Shown here in pieces: positions 23,080-34,105 of a stretch of DNA of 60,343 nucleotides. The DNA lies in the NCBI GenBank assembly GCA_025765615.1, contig JAIVFJ010000345.1, positions 1 through 60,343 of the forward strand. The letters are read 5' to 3'. A program made the position numbers and the translations under genes. Source of the stretch: Zopfochytrium polystomum. Lineage: Eukaryota; Chytridiomycota; Chytridiomycetes; Chytridiales; Chytridiaceae. The notes beneath the pieces were generated by a model that saw only the letters and a program-made list of their open reading frames with translations, had not been told where the DNA came from and did not search any database. Numbering within the stretch: position 1 is the stretch's first letter; every line of letters starts with the position of its first letter.

Positions 23080-24648
23080 ATGGCTGAAAAGACTTTTTCG
23101 TTCGAGGGCCTTCAGAACACTGGTCACCCCTGCACAGTTGTCATTGCAGGTGAATCCGGGATGGGAAAGTCCACTTTGGTCAGCAACGTTTTTGGCATAG
23201 ACATTGCAAAGGTCTCTGCAGGCCGGCCCGTAAATACAAAAGTCACTCTGTATAAGGACGACTATGTGCGAATCGTGGACACTGTCGGCTTTACTCACGG
23301 CAAAAACCGAAGAGTGCAACGTTTCGACGGGGATCTCTTGCTGAAGCTTGTTGATCCGATGCAGCGCGCTCTGCAGGAAATTTTTACAAGCGACGGTGTT
23401 CTCGTCAAGGGTGGTGTTGAAGTGGATTGTGTGTGGTACTTTATCGAGCGACTCCAGCCAGAAGATGAGCGAGTTTTGAAGGTTGGTGGCCACCCTGTGG
23501 CGTCTAAGGCTATCGTTTGGCTGAAATATGTCTCCGAATCCCCAGGAGTTGGCCTCGATGAAGGTTCCGTTCTTGGTGATTATAGCAAAATGCGATAACA
23601 AGACTTCGCAAGAAATTTCCGACATCCGCAGAGCTGTAGACAACAGGATGGCCGCTTATGGAGTCGAATCGAGTATTTATGGAATTGTGGAAATGCGTCG
23701 AAACAAACCTGGTCCGGAAAAATGCAGTGAATGTGGCTCTGCAACAGAACTGCGTCAGCTCCATCCTTCGCAGAAGCGAAAAGGCTGGTTCTGCTCCAAT
23801 CTAAACTGCTTCATGTACTCGTGCATCGTCATGCTGGAGGACACAGACTCCCTTCAACAAGCTTTGAAGAATCTGAACGAGAGCGTGGAAAGATTACTCT
23901 CGCAAAATGTAAGCCAATCAAAGTGACATTGCGATGTTAGCGTCTCTAATATCACTGATTTTATTGTTAAGGAGGAGACCTTGGAACGATACAAGAAGGC
24001 CCAATTCGTTTCTTTGAAATCAAAGATGGCACAGGCGTCTGCCACAGTTTCAGTTGCAACGATTGCGGCGATGGCAATCGGCCTGAGTCCTCTTCCACTC
24101 GCCGACATGCCGCTGCTCCTGACAGACCAAGCTGTAATGGTCGGAACCATACTGTCTATATTCGGCATAGCCAGGACCAATAGCGACACCACACAGCTCA
24201 TGCTTATGTTTGTTGCAGTCTTCGGCCTTCCAGTTACTGGGCTGGTGGGAGCCTCACTCCTCAAGCTAGTGCCTGCAATTGGGTGGTTTGGCGCATCTGC
24301 CATCGACGGGACTGTTGCAGGCTCCATGACTCTCGTTATGGGAATCGTGGTGATGATGCTTTGCGGGAAAAGTGTCACATCGAGGATGGAGGCTATAGGA
24401 AGAGGAGAGAACCCAGAGCGCCCTCGCTTGGAAGTGACCAAATCGGAATTGCAAGATGCCGTGAACAGGGTAAATGGCCAGGTGAATTCCAAAGTCTTGG
24501 CCCTCGTGAGGGACGGTTCGAAAGACTCTTGGAAAGATGAAGCCGACCAATTTGTGCGAGTAAGTTCAGAGCGAGACTGGATGCTGGGTTTGCTTTCGTT
24601 GACGAAACTTCTAAATCGCAGGACACCGTGAAAAACAACGTCGCATAA
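23080..24648 (+). CDS. GTPase/DUF697-like protein, copy B (best-preserved)
   Basis: Starts at CTACCATGG. Motifs: P-loop GESGMGKST, DTVGF, AKCDNKT; then CSECGS and CSNLNC Cys pairs, which may bind metal; then the hydrophobic PLPLADMPLLLTDQAVM segment and a charged tail EAIGRGENPERPRLEVTK. Exon 3 (23972-24559) and exon 4 (24622-24648, ending DTVKNNVA) join in frame with exon 2, which ends at 23908. The exon 1/exon 2 link can be made in two ways. One removes 23515-23545 (GTTTGG..CCCCAG). The other removes only the 16 bases 23548-23563 (GTTGGC..ATGAAG), giving KYVSESPG-VPFLVII, closest to copy C. Without removal the frame is lost. AATAAA is at 24712-24717. It is about 460 residues and likely membrane-bound through its C-terminal half. 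Confidence 0.72.
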
Positions 24649-24837
24649 ACTTGAAGTTACCGGAAACACTTGTTTCCGTTTCTGCTCCGTTTCTGCTCTC
24701 AATACTTCATCAATAAATTTCGTACCAACGACACAGTTGCTAGTTTAATATGAAGAGTTTAAGAACATCGCATCATTTCGTCCTCCAAAGGGAGCAAGCA
24801 TCAGGAGGCGGCGACCTTCAAAAAGAAGTTGTTGTGC

Positions 24838-25081
24838 TAGAAACATTCGATAAGAAGCACGCAAGGTTCAAAGATGTGCAGCCCAATTTTGGTGGCACAG
24901 GCCACCTGAAAGCCGGAGTCGATGAAGTGGAAGGGCTTGAGCGCTCCAGAAACGAGTTTACCTGAACGATACAAAAGTGGATGAATCCGCCGTCGTGAAA
25001 GACGGGGTTATCCACACGATGACCTTTTTCTTCATCTTCATCTTCATCATCATCTTCTCCCGTCAGGGACATACTCACCAT
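24838..25081 (-). CDS. Antisense 3' module of copy B with FHDGG motif
   Basis: Minus-strand reading: an acidic GEDDDEDEDEEKGHRVDN stretch, then VFHDGGFIHFCIVQ, then a probable intron GTAAACTCG...CTTTCAG, then VACATKIGLHIFEPCVLLIECF and a stop. The FHDGGxIHF motif is shared with the zinc-ribbon fragment at 22.4 kb, so the two minus-strand pieces are related. The same last exon follows copies A (intact) and C (frame-broken). This supports a small convergent gene accompanying the GTPase, but the full transcript is not evident. On the plus strand a 71-codon frame also spans this block. Confidence 0.45.
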
Positions 25082-25273
25082 GTGGCTAGTAGTACCTGTC
25101 CTTTTTTAGCAAACTCCCGCTCACGTCTCTCCACCATCTTCCTCCTAAAACAGAGCTCAGCCAAGTGACCATCCCTACGGCGAAACTCACAGTGGAACCT
25201 CGAGCCTCTCTGTTGGTTGTGGGAAGGCTCTGGACTTCTTCCTCTCCTTAATTCTTCTCTTTTTCTTTTTTTT

Positions 25274-25305
<32 letters not shown>

Positions 25306-25329
25306 TGATTGCTGTTGTTGGTTTTGCAT
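25082..25329 (-). pseudogene. Zinc-knuckle (CCHC-like) fragment
   Basis: The minus strand reads an Asn run, a Lys/Arg stretch, then FHCEFRRRDGHLAELCFRRK followed by MVERREREFAKKG. The C-x2-C-x4-H-x4-C zinc-knuckle pattern is visible with the second Cys replaced by Arg. Such knuckles are common in retroelement Gag proteins and RNA-binding proteins; here it could be a relic of a retrotransposon or the upstream exon of the FHDGG gene just downstream. Confidence 0.45.
25276..25303. repeat. (TTG)n microsatellite
   Basis: Nine TTG units preceded by a T run; it encodes the Asn run on the minus strand. From 25330 to 26300 no gene can be supported. Confidence 0.9.
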
Positions 25330-26429
25330 GTTTATCTGATTTTATCAGCTTTTGCTCAGCAGTCGGCAGTCGCGAATACTCAAACAATAAAGCCCACCTT
25401 CCCGAACATCTGTGGCCCAAGGCGGACGGAAAGGCATGTGGGTGGCATAGAACCGTCGGCAGCCCTATTTCCAGCTCCATATATATGCAGTGTTTGCAAT
25501 TGGCCCCACCCGCATGTATACAATCGAAGAGACCTTATGCAGCACGAGGCTGCCAATCAGGTTCAGCTCGCGCTTGCGGAACGATCGCCCCCCATGCTCT
25601 CTTCGTCGACGTTCGCATGATCCTTCTCATTATGCACTCAGTGCGCTGCGTATCTCAAATTTCGATGGGGATGCGGAGCAGACGTCCCTACTAGATCTGT
25701 GCAGAACCGCAGTCTGAGACGGCGAGGTTGGTACCAGTGGGGTGCTGTGGTGGTCGTGTAATGCGGATCCGAATCCGCCGAAAAGAAACGCAAACATAAT
25801 AACACCATTAAGTCCTCCCCCCACGCCATCCCACATCTGCTTATCCCAAACGTTAACCCTTGTCAATTGTCTTCCACCACCGAGACTATCGGTCACTTTG
25901 GCCACGCGCTGCCTCCGTCGCGTGTTCTTGATGTTGGGTGGGAGAAATTTGTTTGGAGGAGCTTTTTAAAGGGACCTCTCGAGGATGTGTCGTGGAGGGT
26001 CTCCCGCGTTGCTTTACCATGGTAGCGGTAAATCTACCGCCTGCGGGCAAGCTGTCATATCCACTGTTTCTGCAGCTCTGGTACGTCGTTGGCAAAGATG
26101 GAAATATCATTATTTGCCGCACTAATCGACTATGGAGAGAGGTCGTCGTCAAATGGAGGCAGCGGAACCGCCTGTTCAAAGTCGTTGCCCTCCACCCTGC
26201 ACGATGTGGCCGACTTCACCACCCTCGCCCCCGGATTCGCGTTCTGAAAGTGGACGCTGATATTCATAAAACATCTCAGTCTCATGGCTGAGGCGTGGAT
26301 CCTAGGCCTGTTCAGAAGTGCGGAAGGCGGCGTGAGCGAAGCGTGACGTGCACCGCGGCAACTTCCGGGCCGCCCCCTTCCTTGGCTCGTTTCCAGAGTT
26401 CCTTCGCATCGTGAAAGCCCCGGCTCTTC

Positions 26430-27210
26430 GGACTCGTTCTAATTGTCGATTGTGATCGGGGATGCCGTCGGCCGGTGCCAAAGACCCACTCACATTGCAC
26501 GCGAAAACGACGACCAGAATGGACCCAACAGAGCCACCTACCCAACCATCCCCGGAGTCTTCCACGGCGCCTCGGAAACACCTTTTCATGGCATTGTTCT
26601 CGCCTTCCTTCGAATCGCGCAAGTCCTGATCCTAATCGTCATTACGCGCAAGGCGCTTCTGGTGAACCCGTTCTTTCTCACCGGGCTCTGCTGGATCTTT
26701 GGGCTGGTGGATCTCATCGTCGATTGTGATTGCGGATGCCGGTGGCCAATGCCGCCCGGATGCCTTCGGGCTCGGGCGACCCGATATAGCAGAACTCGGG
26801 GACGAGCGACGCAGTCGCTTTGAACAAACCCGTAGAAACGTATCTGAAAAGTCTGAAAGATCGCTTACTTCCGAGCCAAAAGCTTCTTCACAATGCGGAC
26901 GCAGGAGGTTCGCAGTCAACCCGGCCATGCAAAGCATCGGCGGAAACGTTCCCCATCGAAAACAGACGGCAAGAATTGCCAGAAGCAGGAGATTCCGGCC
27001 CTCTATTTAGTTACTCAAGAGGCGTGGCGCAAAGCCACGCCAGTCAGGACGTGGTCCGTGCGGACCGAAGAAGGAACGCCCACAGCTGCTCGTGCATAAG
27101 AAGAGGTCGACCGAATCATCGGCCAGCAAAGGCCCCGATTATGGTCACGAAGAGCAGGCCATCCCTCAAAAAACATGATCAGCGAAGCAGTGAGGCGGGG
27201 CACCTTTACG
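26430..27210. pseudogene. Duplicated module 2 (partner of module 1)
   Basis: The counterpart of 20.56-21.85 kb: ATGGACCCAACAG, CAACCATCCCCGGAGTCTTCC, GCAAGTCCTGATCCTAATCG, GCGCAAGGCGCTTCTG and GATTGTGATTGCGGATGCCG, then ETYLKSLKDRLLPSQKL. Its offset from the start of GTPase copy B (about 3.4 kb) is close to that of module 1 from copy A (about 3.0 kb), so both belong to one tandemly duplicated unit. No continuous coding frame is present. Confidence 0.45.
26855..26940 (-). pseudogene. Second zinc-ribbon fragment
   Basis: The minus strand reads MAGLTANLLRPHCEEAFGSE, matching MSGLSVNLKCPQCKAFCSQV at 22.5 kb; the first Cys of the ribbon is lost (CP to RP). The DNA upstream of this (GAAGCAGGAGATTCCGGCCC on the plus strand, near 26980) is also shared between the two places. 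Confidence 0.5.
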
Positions 27211-27893
27211 CCACGCCCCACACCAAGGGAGATCACACGGCGTCTCTGCTTCGCAAAGTTGCGGCGGGAAGGGACTCGCCAGGCTCTGCCCGGTTGCACG
27301 GTTTACACGGTGGAGTATTGATATCCTTCAGGGTCCGGTCTTCGTAGGTTTTTTTTTTTTTTTTGCAGCTTTTGTGCTCTTGCTTTATGGAAAGTCTCAA
27401 CGCCAGGCTGTCGGGAAGGAAACAAAAGAAATGTTCGGGTCTGGGAACCCATCTCAGTGGATTTTTGTTTTCCACGTCGATCCGACGGCGGGGCTGGTGT
27501 CGTGTTGGTCTTGGTGGTCTCGGCACTGTCTGGATCGGCTGGCTCGGCAGTCTTTTCCAAGAGAATTGGCGCTACACCTTCTTCTTGAGCGTGCGCGCGC
27601 AAGGTTACCACGGAGGGGTTGGATCAAGCCCGCGAAGACTCAGGCCCCCCCCACATTAAAAGGCAGCAGCCGTGCGATCAACGTCATTCGAGGTACCATG
27701 TCTTTTATTCGACGATAAACATCAGACCTGCGTCCAATTAAGAATGCAATAAAATACAGGCGAGAGAAAAGGAAACGGAATGGCATTGGAAAACCGCGAG
27801 AGAGAAGGAAAAGAAATAGGGACAAGGCACCATCCCGGAGGCCCATCATCTATCAACCCAACATCCAGTGGAGAGCTTCCATGGGAAAGGACC
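27211..27893. other. Intergenic, no gene seen
   Basis: Contains a T run at about 27350-27364 and the 3' flank of the Gar2-like gene. Open frames here have no protein-like character. Confidence 0.5.
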
Positions 27894-29387
27894 TTAGAAC
27901 CGCTGGCGGCCGCCACGACCGCCACCGCGACTGCCTCCGTCGCGGCCGCCGAACCCTCCGTTGCCACCACGACCACCACCAAAACCACCGCGGCCACCAC
28001 GGCCAGCGCCACCAAAGCCGCCGCCGCCGCCGCCGCTGCTACGGTCGCGTGGGGACGAGAAGTCGAGACGGATGGTGCGGCCTCCAAAGTCGGCGCCGTT
28101 CAGGGCCTCGAGGGCCGCCTTGGCTTCGCCGACGGACGAGAAGGTGACGTGCGCAAAGCCCTTTGGCCGTCCGCTCTCGCGGTCTGTGGGGATGCGGGTG
28201 GAGACGACGGTGCCGTGCTCGCCAAAGAACTCGGCGAGAGCGTCCTCGGTGGCAGAGAAAGGCAGGTTTGCGACAAAGACGACCTCGGTCGGGCCCGACT
28301 TGCTGCGCTGCTCGACGCGGCCTAAGCCACCTTCCGTCTTCGGACGGGGGGTGCTCGAACGAGGGGTGGGGGCGGGGGCGGCGAAGTCGATGCGCACGTC
28401 GCGACCGTCGATCGTCTTGCTGCCGAGTTCGACTGCAGCCTTGGCGCCCTCCTCGGTGGCAAAGGTCACGTGGGCGAAGCCCTTCTTCCTTTGGGTCTTT
28501 CGGTCGACGTGGAGACGGACGGAAGTGACTTCTCCGCAGTCGGCGAACTCGGCCGCGATGGAGTCCTCATCGGCGGACCACGGAAGGTTGCCGAGAAAAA
28601 TGGTGGTGGCGGGCTCCGCGGCGTCGTCGGACTTTGCTTTCTTGGCCGCGGACAGGGCCGCGGATTCGGCAGCGCGCTTCTTGGAGACGGGCTTCTCCTC
28701 CTCCTCCTCCTCCTCGTCTTCCTCGGCGTCCACTTCGGCGACGTCTTCTTCCTCGGCGGCCTCTACTTCCTCGTCGCCTTCCTCGGTGGCGCCTTCATCC
28801 TCGTCAGCCTCTTCTGTTCGGAAGGAATGGAATGTGAGGAAGTCGTCGTGGAAATAGCACTGGATGGCATGATGATGATTACCTTGTGCGTCCTCCATCG
28901 AGTCCTCCTGCTCGGCGGACTCTTCGTCGTCTTCCGCCTCCACTTCTTCCTCGGCAGACTCTTCGTCTTCCTCTTCCTCCTTGGGCTCCGGCTCGACCAC
29001 CTTCACAGGTTGCTAATGCATCGGCACGCAGAAGCATGGGTCAGAACCAATCTCTATTTTGCGACCAGGGAACAAGGGCACGCGCGCGGCCCGTTAAGCC
29101 AGCGAACCAGCCGGCGACCAGCGAAAAGCAGCACTCGAAAGAAGGTTCTTCCATCCTCATCATCATCATCAGCGCATCATCATCCAACCATCGCAGCATT
29201 GGGGGGGACTCCTAACCTTCTTCGAGGCCTTTGCGGTCACAGCCTTCTTCGCAGCAGCAGTAACGGGGGCAACTACAGCAGCAGCAGCAGAAGCCTTCTT
29301 TGTGGGGACGACGGCCTTCTCGGCAGCCTTCTTTGCGGCGGGGGCGGCCTTGGCGGTCTTCATTGTGACGGCGGTGCTCTTGGCCAT
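27894..29387 (-). CDS. Nucleolar RRM/RGG protein, Gar2/Nsr1/nucleolin type
   Basis: Nucleolin-family proteins act in pre-rRNA processing in the nucleolus. Three exons: 29387-29217, 29012-28883, 28813-27894, giving about 406 residues. The N-terminus is Ala/Lys-rich (KKAAEKAVVPTKK), followed by long Glu/Asp blocks, a basic nuclear-localisation-like PVSKKRAAES, two RRM domains and a C-terminal GGRGG/RGG tail ending GRQRF. RRM1 has RNP2 IFLGNL and RNP1 KGFAHVTF; RRM2 has RNP2 VFVANL and the same RNP1. This order (acidic, two RRMs, RGG) is that of Gar2/Nsr1. The intron donors GTTAGG and GTAATC are slightly off consensus, but frame agreement is exact. Confidence 0.92.
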
Positions 29388-29570
29388 TGGGAGTGAGTGG
29401 TGGGGGGTGGAGGGGGTGTTTGGAGGAGCGTCGCCGATCTATTTATTGGTCCTTCGTTTTCTTTCTTTCTTTTTCTTCTTTGAGCAAACTTGTAAGTTGA
29501 AGCCTTGTACCCACAAGATCAAACCTTGTGGGGGACGAGGGAGTGAAGGGGATGAAGCACTCTCTCGATA

Positions 29571-29630
29571 GACAGAGAGAGAGAGAGAGAGAGTGAGAGA
29601 GAGGGAGAGAGTGTGTGAGAGAGAGAAAGT
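29571..29630. repeat. Interrupted (GA)n microsatellite
   Basis: GA-rich run with TG interruptions upstream of the Gar2-like gene. The interval 29390-30680 is otherwise intergenic between the divergent Gar2-like and HSF genes and shows no coding frame that I trust. Confidence 0.85.
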
Positions 29631-30680
29631 TGTTCGCCGTTGCGAAAACTCCTGCAAGTAGAAGTACGAGTTGAGGAAGGACGCGAAACAAACAAGCAAG
29701 AATAGCCTTGTCGGCGGCAACAGACCGCGGACGAGACGGTCTCAAAGAGCTCATATGCTTCCCCACTTCTACTTCACTTGACGGAACCAGCACGTCGAAA
29801 CGACTGGGCTCTGGTTGGTCGGGCGAACTGTGACTGTGTGACAAGGTGAAATGGTCAAGGACTCCGTTGTGCCGCCTGGTGTTTCTCACGTGCCTCCAAC
29901 AAACAGCCAATCACCTCTTCGCGATCGGCTTTCTGGACTTTTCCCCGGCGGAACATTCCCTTGTCTTCTCTTTTCTTTTTTTGCAAATGTTTCGGCCGGT
30001 ACTAAATCTGGAAGTTTCCTTTCTTGTTGGCAGTGAAGACAGAGAGACAAAAGGCAAATCGGGCTCACCTCGAGAAAAATAACAAAAGAAAAAGAAAGGA
30101 ATTGATCCTTGCAAGTGTGCAGCACAGCGAGCAACCAGAGCCGTCTCGTTTGGGCGGGCCGCGGAGCGATGACAGGTGGATGGCATTGGCAGGATGGAGG
30201 GTGGGGGGCAATGGTGCGTTCGAGGGAGTGGTCGAAGTCGAGGCACTAGCTGCCGAAGGGCGGGGCGGGGTGGCGGATGTGCGCGCGATGCGTTGCGTTG
30301 GCGCCGTTGCGTTGCGTTTTCCGGCTGCGTCCTGTTGTTTACATTGTTCCGTTGAGAGCCGGCGGGGCGAAGCAAACTCGCTAAATGTGAGACGAAAAGA
30401 GAACATGCAGGAAGATAGAGAAGAGAGAGAAGAAACAAGTATATTCGGTCATTTGCTCATTGGGACGCAGACAGACCAGTCGGCTTGGCAAGAGAGTGGA
30501 AGACAACAAGAGGAGGCATTGAGAGAGAGATAGAAAGGTGGGCAGAATTTTTTTTTTCCCCGCCAGCAGAACTGAACGAGATCGTCGCTGTCAGGCCAAT
30601 TCCGCGTCTAGTCTAGCCAACCCTGCTGCTGCTACGCACGCACGCACGCCCATCGCCTTCCTCGCCCAGTTATTAGTTAC

Positions 30681-30890
30681 ATGGACCCTAGTAGCAGCAG
30701 CAGCAGCGGCGGCCAAGCTGTCTTTTCCTCTGCCTCTGCCTCTGCCGGCGCCGCCTCTGCAACACCCTTGGCACACTCGTCATCGCCGCAGGCACCGTCG
30801 TTCTCGTCGTACCTGGCCGCGTCCTTCTCCGCTACAATCAACGACAACTCAAAGAGGTTGGCCGAGCTGCAACAACAACAGCAGCACCAG

Positions 30891-30922
<32 letters not shown>

Positions 30923-33525
30923 GTTTCAGCTGCAGCAACAACAGAACACGGCGTTCAACGGCGGCGGTTTGGGCACGGCGTCGTTCTTGTCCGCTGGATC
31001 GGCCGGCATCGGCGGCGTCGGGGGCGGAGACATTGTGCTGCTCGACTCTTCATCCCTGGACGGCCAGTCGGTCAGCCCGTACGGCAATCAGAACGCCAAC
31101 ATGTTCATGCTCCAGAGCAGTCAGCAGACTATTCCTCACCACCAGACCATGCTCCAGCAGCAGCAGCAACAACAGCAGCAACAGCCTCAACAGCAGCAAC
31201 AGCATCTCGCCCCGCAACAGCAGCAGCAATCTACGCAGATCTTCACGAGCGATCCATCCTTTGGCACCCATCTCCAAACCGTCCAACCCACGCCCATGAG
31301 CGGCATCAGCACCAATACAGCTACTGCAAATGCGCCGTCCTCGATGGTCATGGGTCCGCCACCACTGAACCCCTCTCCCGCCAGCTCGTCTTCCTCGTCC
31401 TCCACGATCCACTCTGGGATGCTTGGACACCACGGTACCTTTGCACCCTACAACTCATCTGCAAGCAGCCCTCTGTCGTTTGGACTGAGCCCTGCGCAGC
31501 CTCCGCCGCTCATGTCGCCTGCCAACGCCGCCTTCAGCCCGCAGGCGAGCCCAATGTCATCGCCGATGGCGAGTCCGAGAACGGGTCCGAACAGCTCGGT
31601 ACACATCAGTCGCCGTAATGCATACTTTCGCCTAACCGTTACCGTGTTCCTTTTTTTCTCCTTGTTGAATGCCATCCATCCACCTTGAAGCAGTTTGTCC
31701 ACAAGCTCCATGGGATGGTGGTGGACAGCTCTTACCAGCATTTGATCAGCTGGAACTACTCTGGAACTTCGTTCATTGTCTGCAACGTGCTCGAGTTTTC
31801 GCGCGATGTCCTTCCAAAGCGTAAGCAATCGCTCGTTCCACTCTGCTTGATGCGCTCTTGCCATTTACGCTTGCGCGAACTCGCTGGTTAACCTTGGCAA
31901 AAAAAAATTCGCAGATTTCAAGCATAACAATTTCTCCAGCTTCGTTCGCCAGCTCAATATGTACGGCTTTCACAAAGTGAACAAATCCCCGCGCGGGAGT
32001 CGCACCCTCGCGGAAAACCAAGTTTGGGAGTTTTCGCACCCAAAATTTCTTCGAGACAGCCCCGACCTGCTCGAAGACATTAAACGCCGGACGGTCGAAA
32101 CAGAGGCCCAGCGACGAGAAAACAGCGACCTGTACGCGCAGATGCAGCTGATGCAGATGCAGCAGGCGGATCTGCTGAGGCAAATCACGAGCGTGCACGA
32201 TGGCATGCGGGAGCTGGCCCGCAAGCAGGCGATCCAGCAGCAGATGATGAAAAACGTTTTGGAGTTTATGAAGCAGAATCAGCAGCAAATGAGTTGAGTA
32301 AACATTTTTGTCTGACGTTGATTGGGCCGACGCGAAACGGGGATTGGAGCAGTGGGTCTGCTTTGCTTGCCATTCTAATTATTCTTGCATCGTCGTTTTT
32401 CACCCACCACCCTCAGTGCTTCCGCCAGAGCTGAGCTTCGACTTTTATGAGCAGCAGCAAAATTCCCAAAGCACAGCCGGTGGGTCGCGCGCAGCCACTC
32501 GGAGCTCCCAGCAGTCAACCGTTGCCTCAACGTCCAGCGTCCCCTCAAATTCCCAGCAAGTAATGAACACCCAAATCATCCAACCACCAGCACAGCCGGT
32601 TCAAACACAGCAACAGCAGCTGCAACCACAGATACCGCAACCGCTGCATTCCCATCAGCAGCCGATGGCACAGAACCAGCAGCAGATGCAAACACAGATG
32701 CAGACACAGATGCAAATGCAAGCTCAGATGCAACAGCAATTCCAACAGCAACAACAGCAGCAGCAGCAGCAGTTCCAGCAACAGCAGCTGCAACAACAAC
32801 AGCAGCAACTTCAACAACAGCAGCAGCAGCAGCAACAAATACAGCAGCAACAGCAACAGCAGCAGTTTCTCCAGCAGCAGCAGCAGCAATTCCTCCAACA
32901 ACAAACCCAGCAAGCGTTTGCGTCGCAGCCACAGCAACAGCAGCAGCAACAGCTGCACCAGCCGGTGCAGCAGTTCTCGCAGCTCTCGTTCATGGACGGC
33001 ACAACGTTCCAGCAACCGCAGCAACCCACCGTATCAACCGCGGCCGCCTCCAACCCCTCGACGCAACCCCAATTCGACCCGTCGACATTTTCCCTCGGCT
33101 TTACGGGCCAGCCGGCGGGCGGCGGCGGCGGTGCTCCCGTCTCCGCCACCGCGGGACCCACCCCCGCGTCGTTCGTCTTCCACCAGCCGTCCTTCCAATC
33201 CGCGACCTCTTCCGCGTCGTCGGCGTCCGCCGCGTCGTCCTCGTCATTGCCATCGCCGGTGCCGCCGTCGACGGTGGCGTCCACGTCTTCGCAGCAGGCC
33301 GGGCTCGGCGCGTCGCGCCGCGCGTCAATGCTGCAGACCGCGACGGCGACGGGAGGAGGATCGACGACGACGACGGCCGACGCACTCATGGCCGGCGTTG
33401 TCGGCGGCGACGTGGGCGGCGGAGCGGGTGGGAGCGGTGGTGGCGGGGGAGTGGCGGGCGCGCAGCAGTTGCTGGAGCTAGACTTGTTTGGAATGGGAGG
33501 CGCGAGAGGTGGGGGTGGGCAGTGA
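30681..33525 (+). CDS. Heat-shock-factor-type transcription factor with polyQ arms
   Basis: A DNA-binding regulator. Four exons join in frame: 30681-31598, 31691-31820, 31915-32292 and 32417-33525. Residues 1-306 are Ser/Gln-rich with two polyQ runs. The HSF domain follows: [48 protein letters not shown] (recognition helix [11 protein letters not shown]), ending [11 protein letters not shown]. Next is a heptad-like trimerisation region ([16 protein letters not shown]). The last exon has very long Gln runs and a Gly/Ser tail. HSF1-type proteins normally carry the domain near the N-terminus; here about 300 residues precede it, as in yeast Hsf1. The exon 1 donor (GTACAC) is weak but the only one in phase. 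An alternative stop exists if intron 3 is retained, ending after MKQNQQQMS. Confidence 0.9.
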
Positions 33526-33539
33526 TCGTTGGGCGTAGT

Positions 33540-33568
33540 TGTGGTGGTGGTGGTGGTGGTGGTGGTGG
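33540..33568. repeat. (GTG)n tract
   Basis: Short GTG triplet array in the 3' flank of the HSF gene, followed by G-rich and T-run sequence to about 33650. From there to 34100 no gene is supportable. Confidence 0.85.
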
Positions 33569-34105
33569 GGTGCGGTGGGGTTGGGGGGAGGGGGGCTCCG
33601 ATGCCTCGTTCGATGTTCTTTTTTTTTTTTTTTTCGTGTGCACTTTGTTTTTTATTTTCTTTGTATTTTTCTTTGTTCACACGGCCGTGCAAACACTGCT
33701 TTGCGATGCGACAAATTGGGGGGGGGCGAATGGGGAAAGAGATGGGTGGTTAATATCTGAAGAGATCTACGGAGCTCTACTGCACCGCAAGAGATGAGAC
33801 AATATGTCCCCCCCATCAGTCTTGTAATTCTCCAGTTGCCCAAATCGCCTGTTTGGTTTGCCCTCCCACCTCGCGGCCTTTCCTCTTGGATAGGACATAA
33901 AATGGCTTCAAGAGGTGCCCCCAATTTTTCAACCGGGATGTATTCGCTCCATCCCCGGTTGCCGGGGGGAAGAATCTGCAACCCTTCAAAGTCTACGCGG
34001 GGTTTGGCACCCCACAAACAAAAAAAGAAATGGGATATCCCCCACCCCCTCAATTCTAACCTCTTTAGCCTACAGAGATACTTCCTACCCACACCATCCA
34101 CCCAC

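Noticed and set aside
27961..28857. Pro/Arg- and Ser-rich plus-strand frame opposite the Gar2-like gene
   Set aside because: It is an antisense shadow of the RGG tail and RRMs; RNP1 and RNP2 motifs are on the minus strand.
32545..33024. Leu-rich minus-strand frame opposite the HSF polyQ region
   Set aside because: It is the mirror of CAG/CAA repeats (polyLeu); the plus strand has the spliced, domain-bearing gene.
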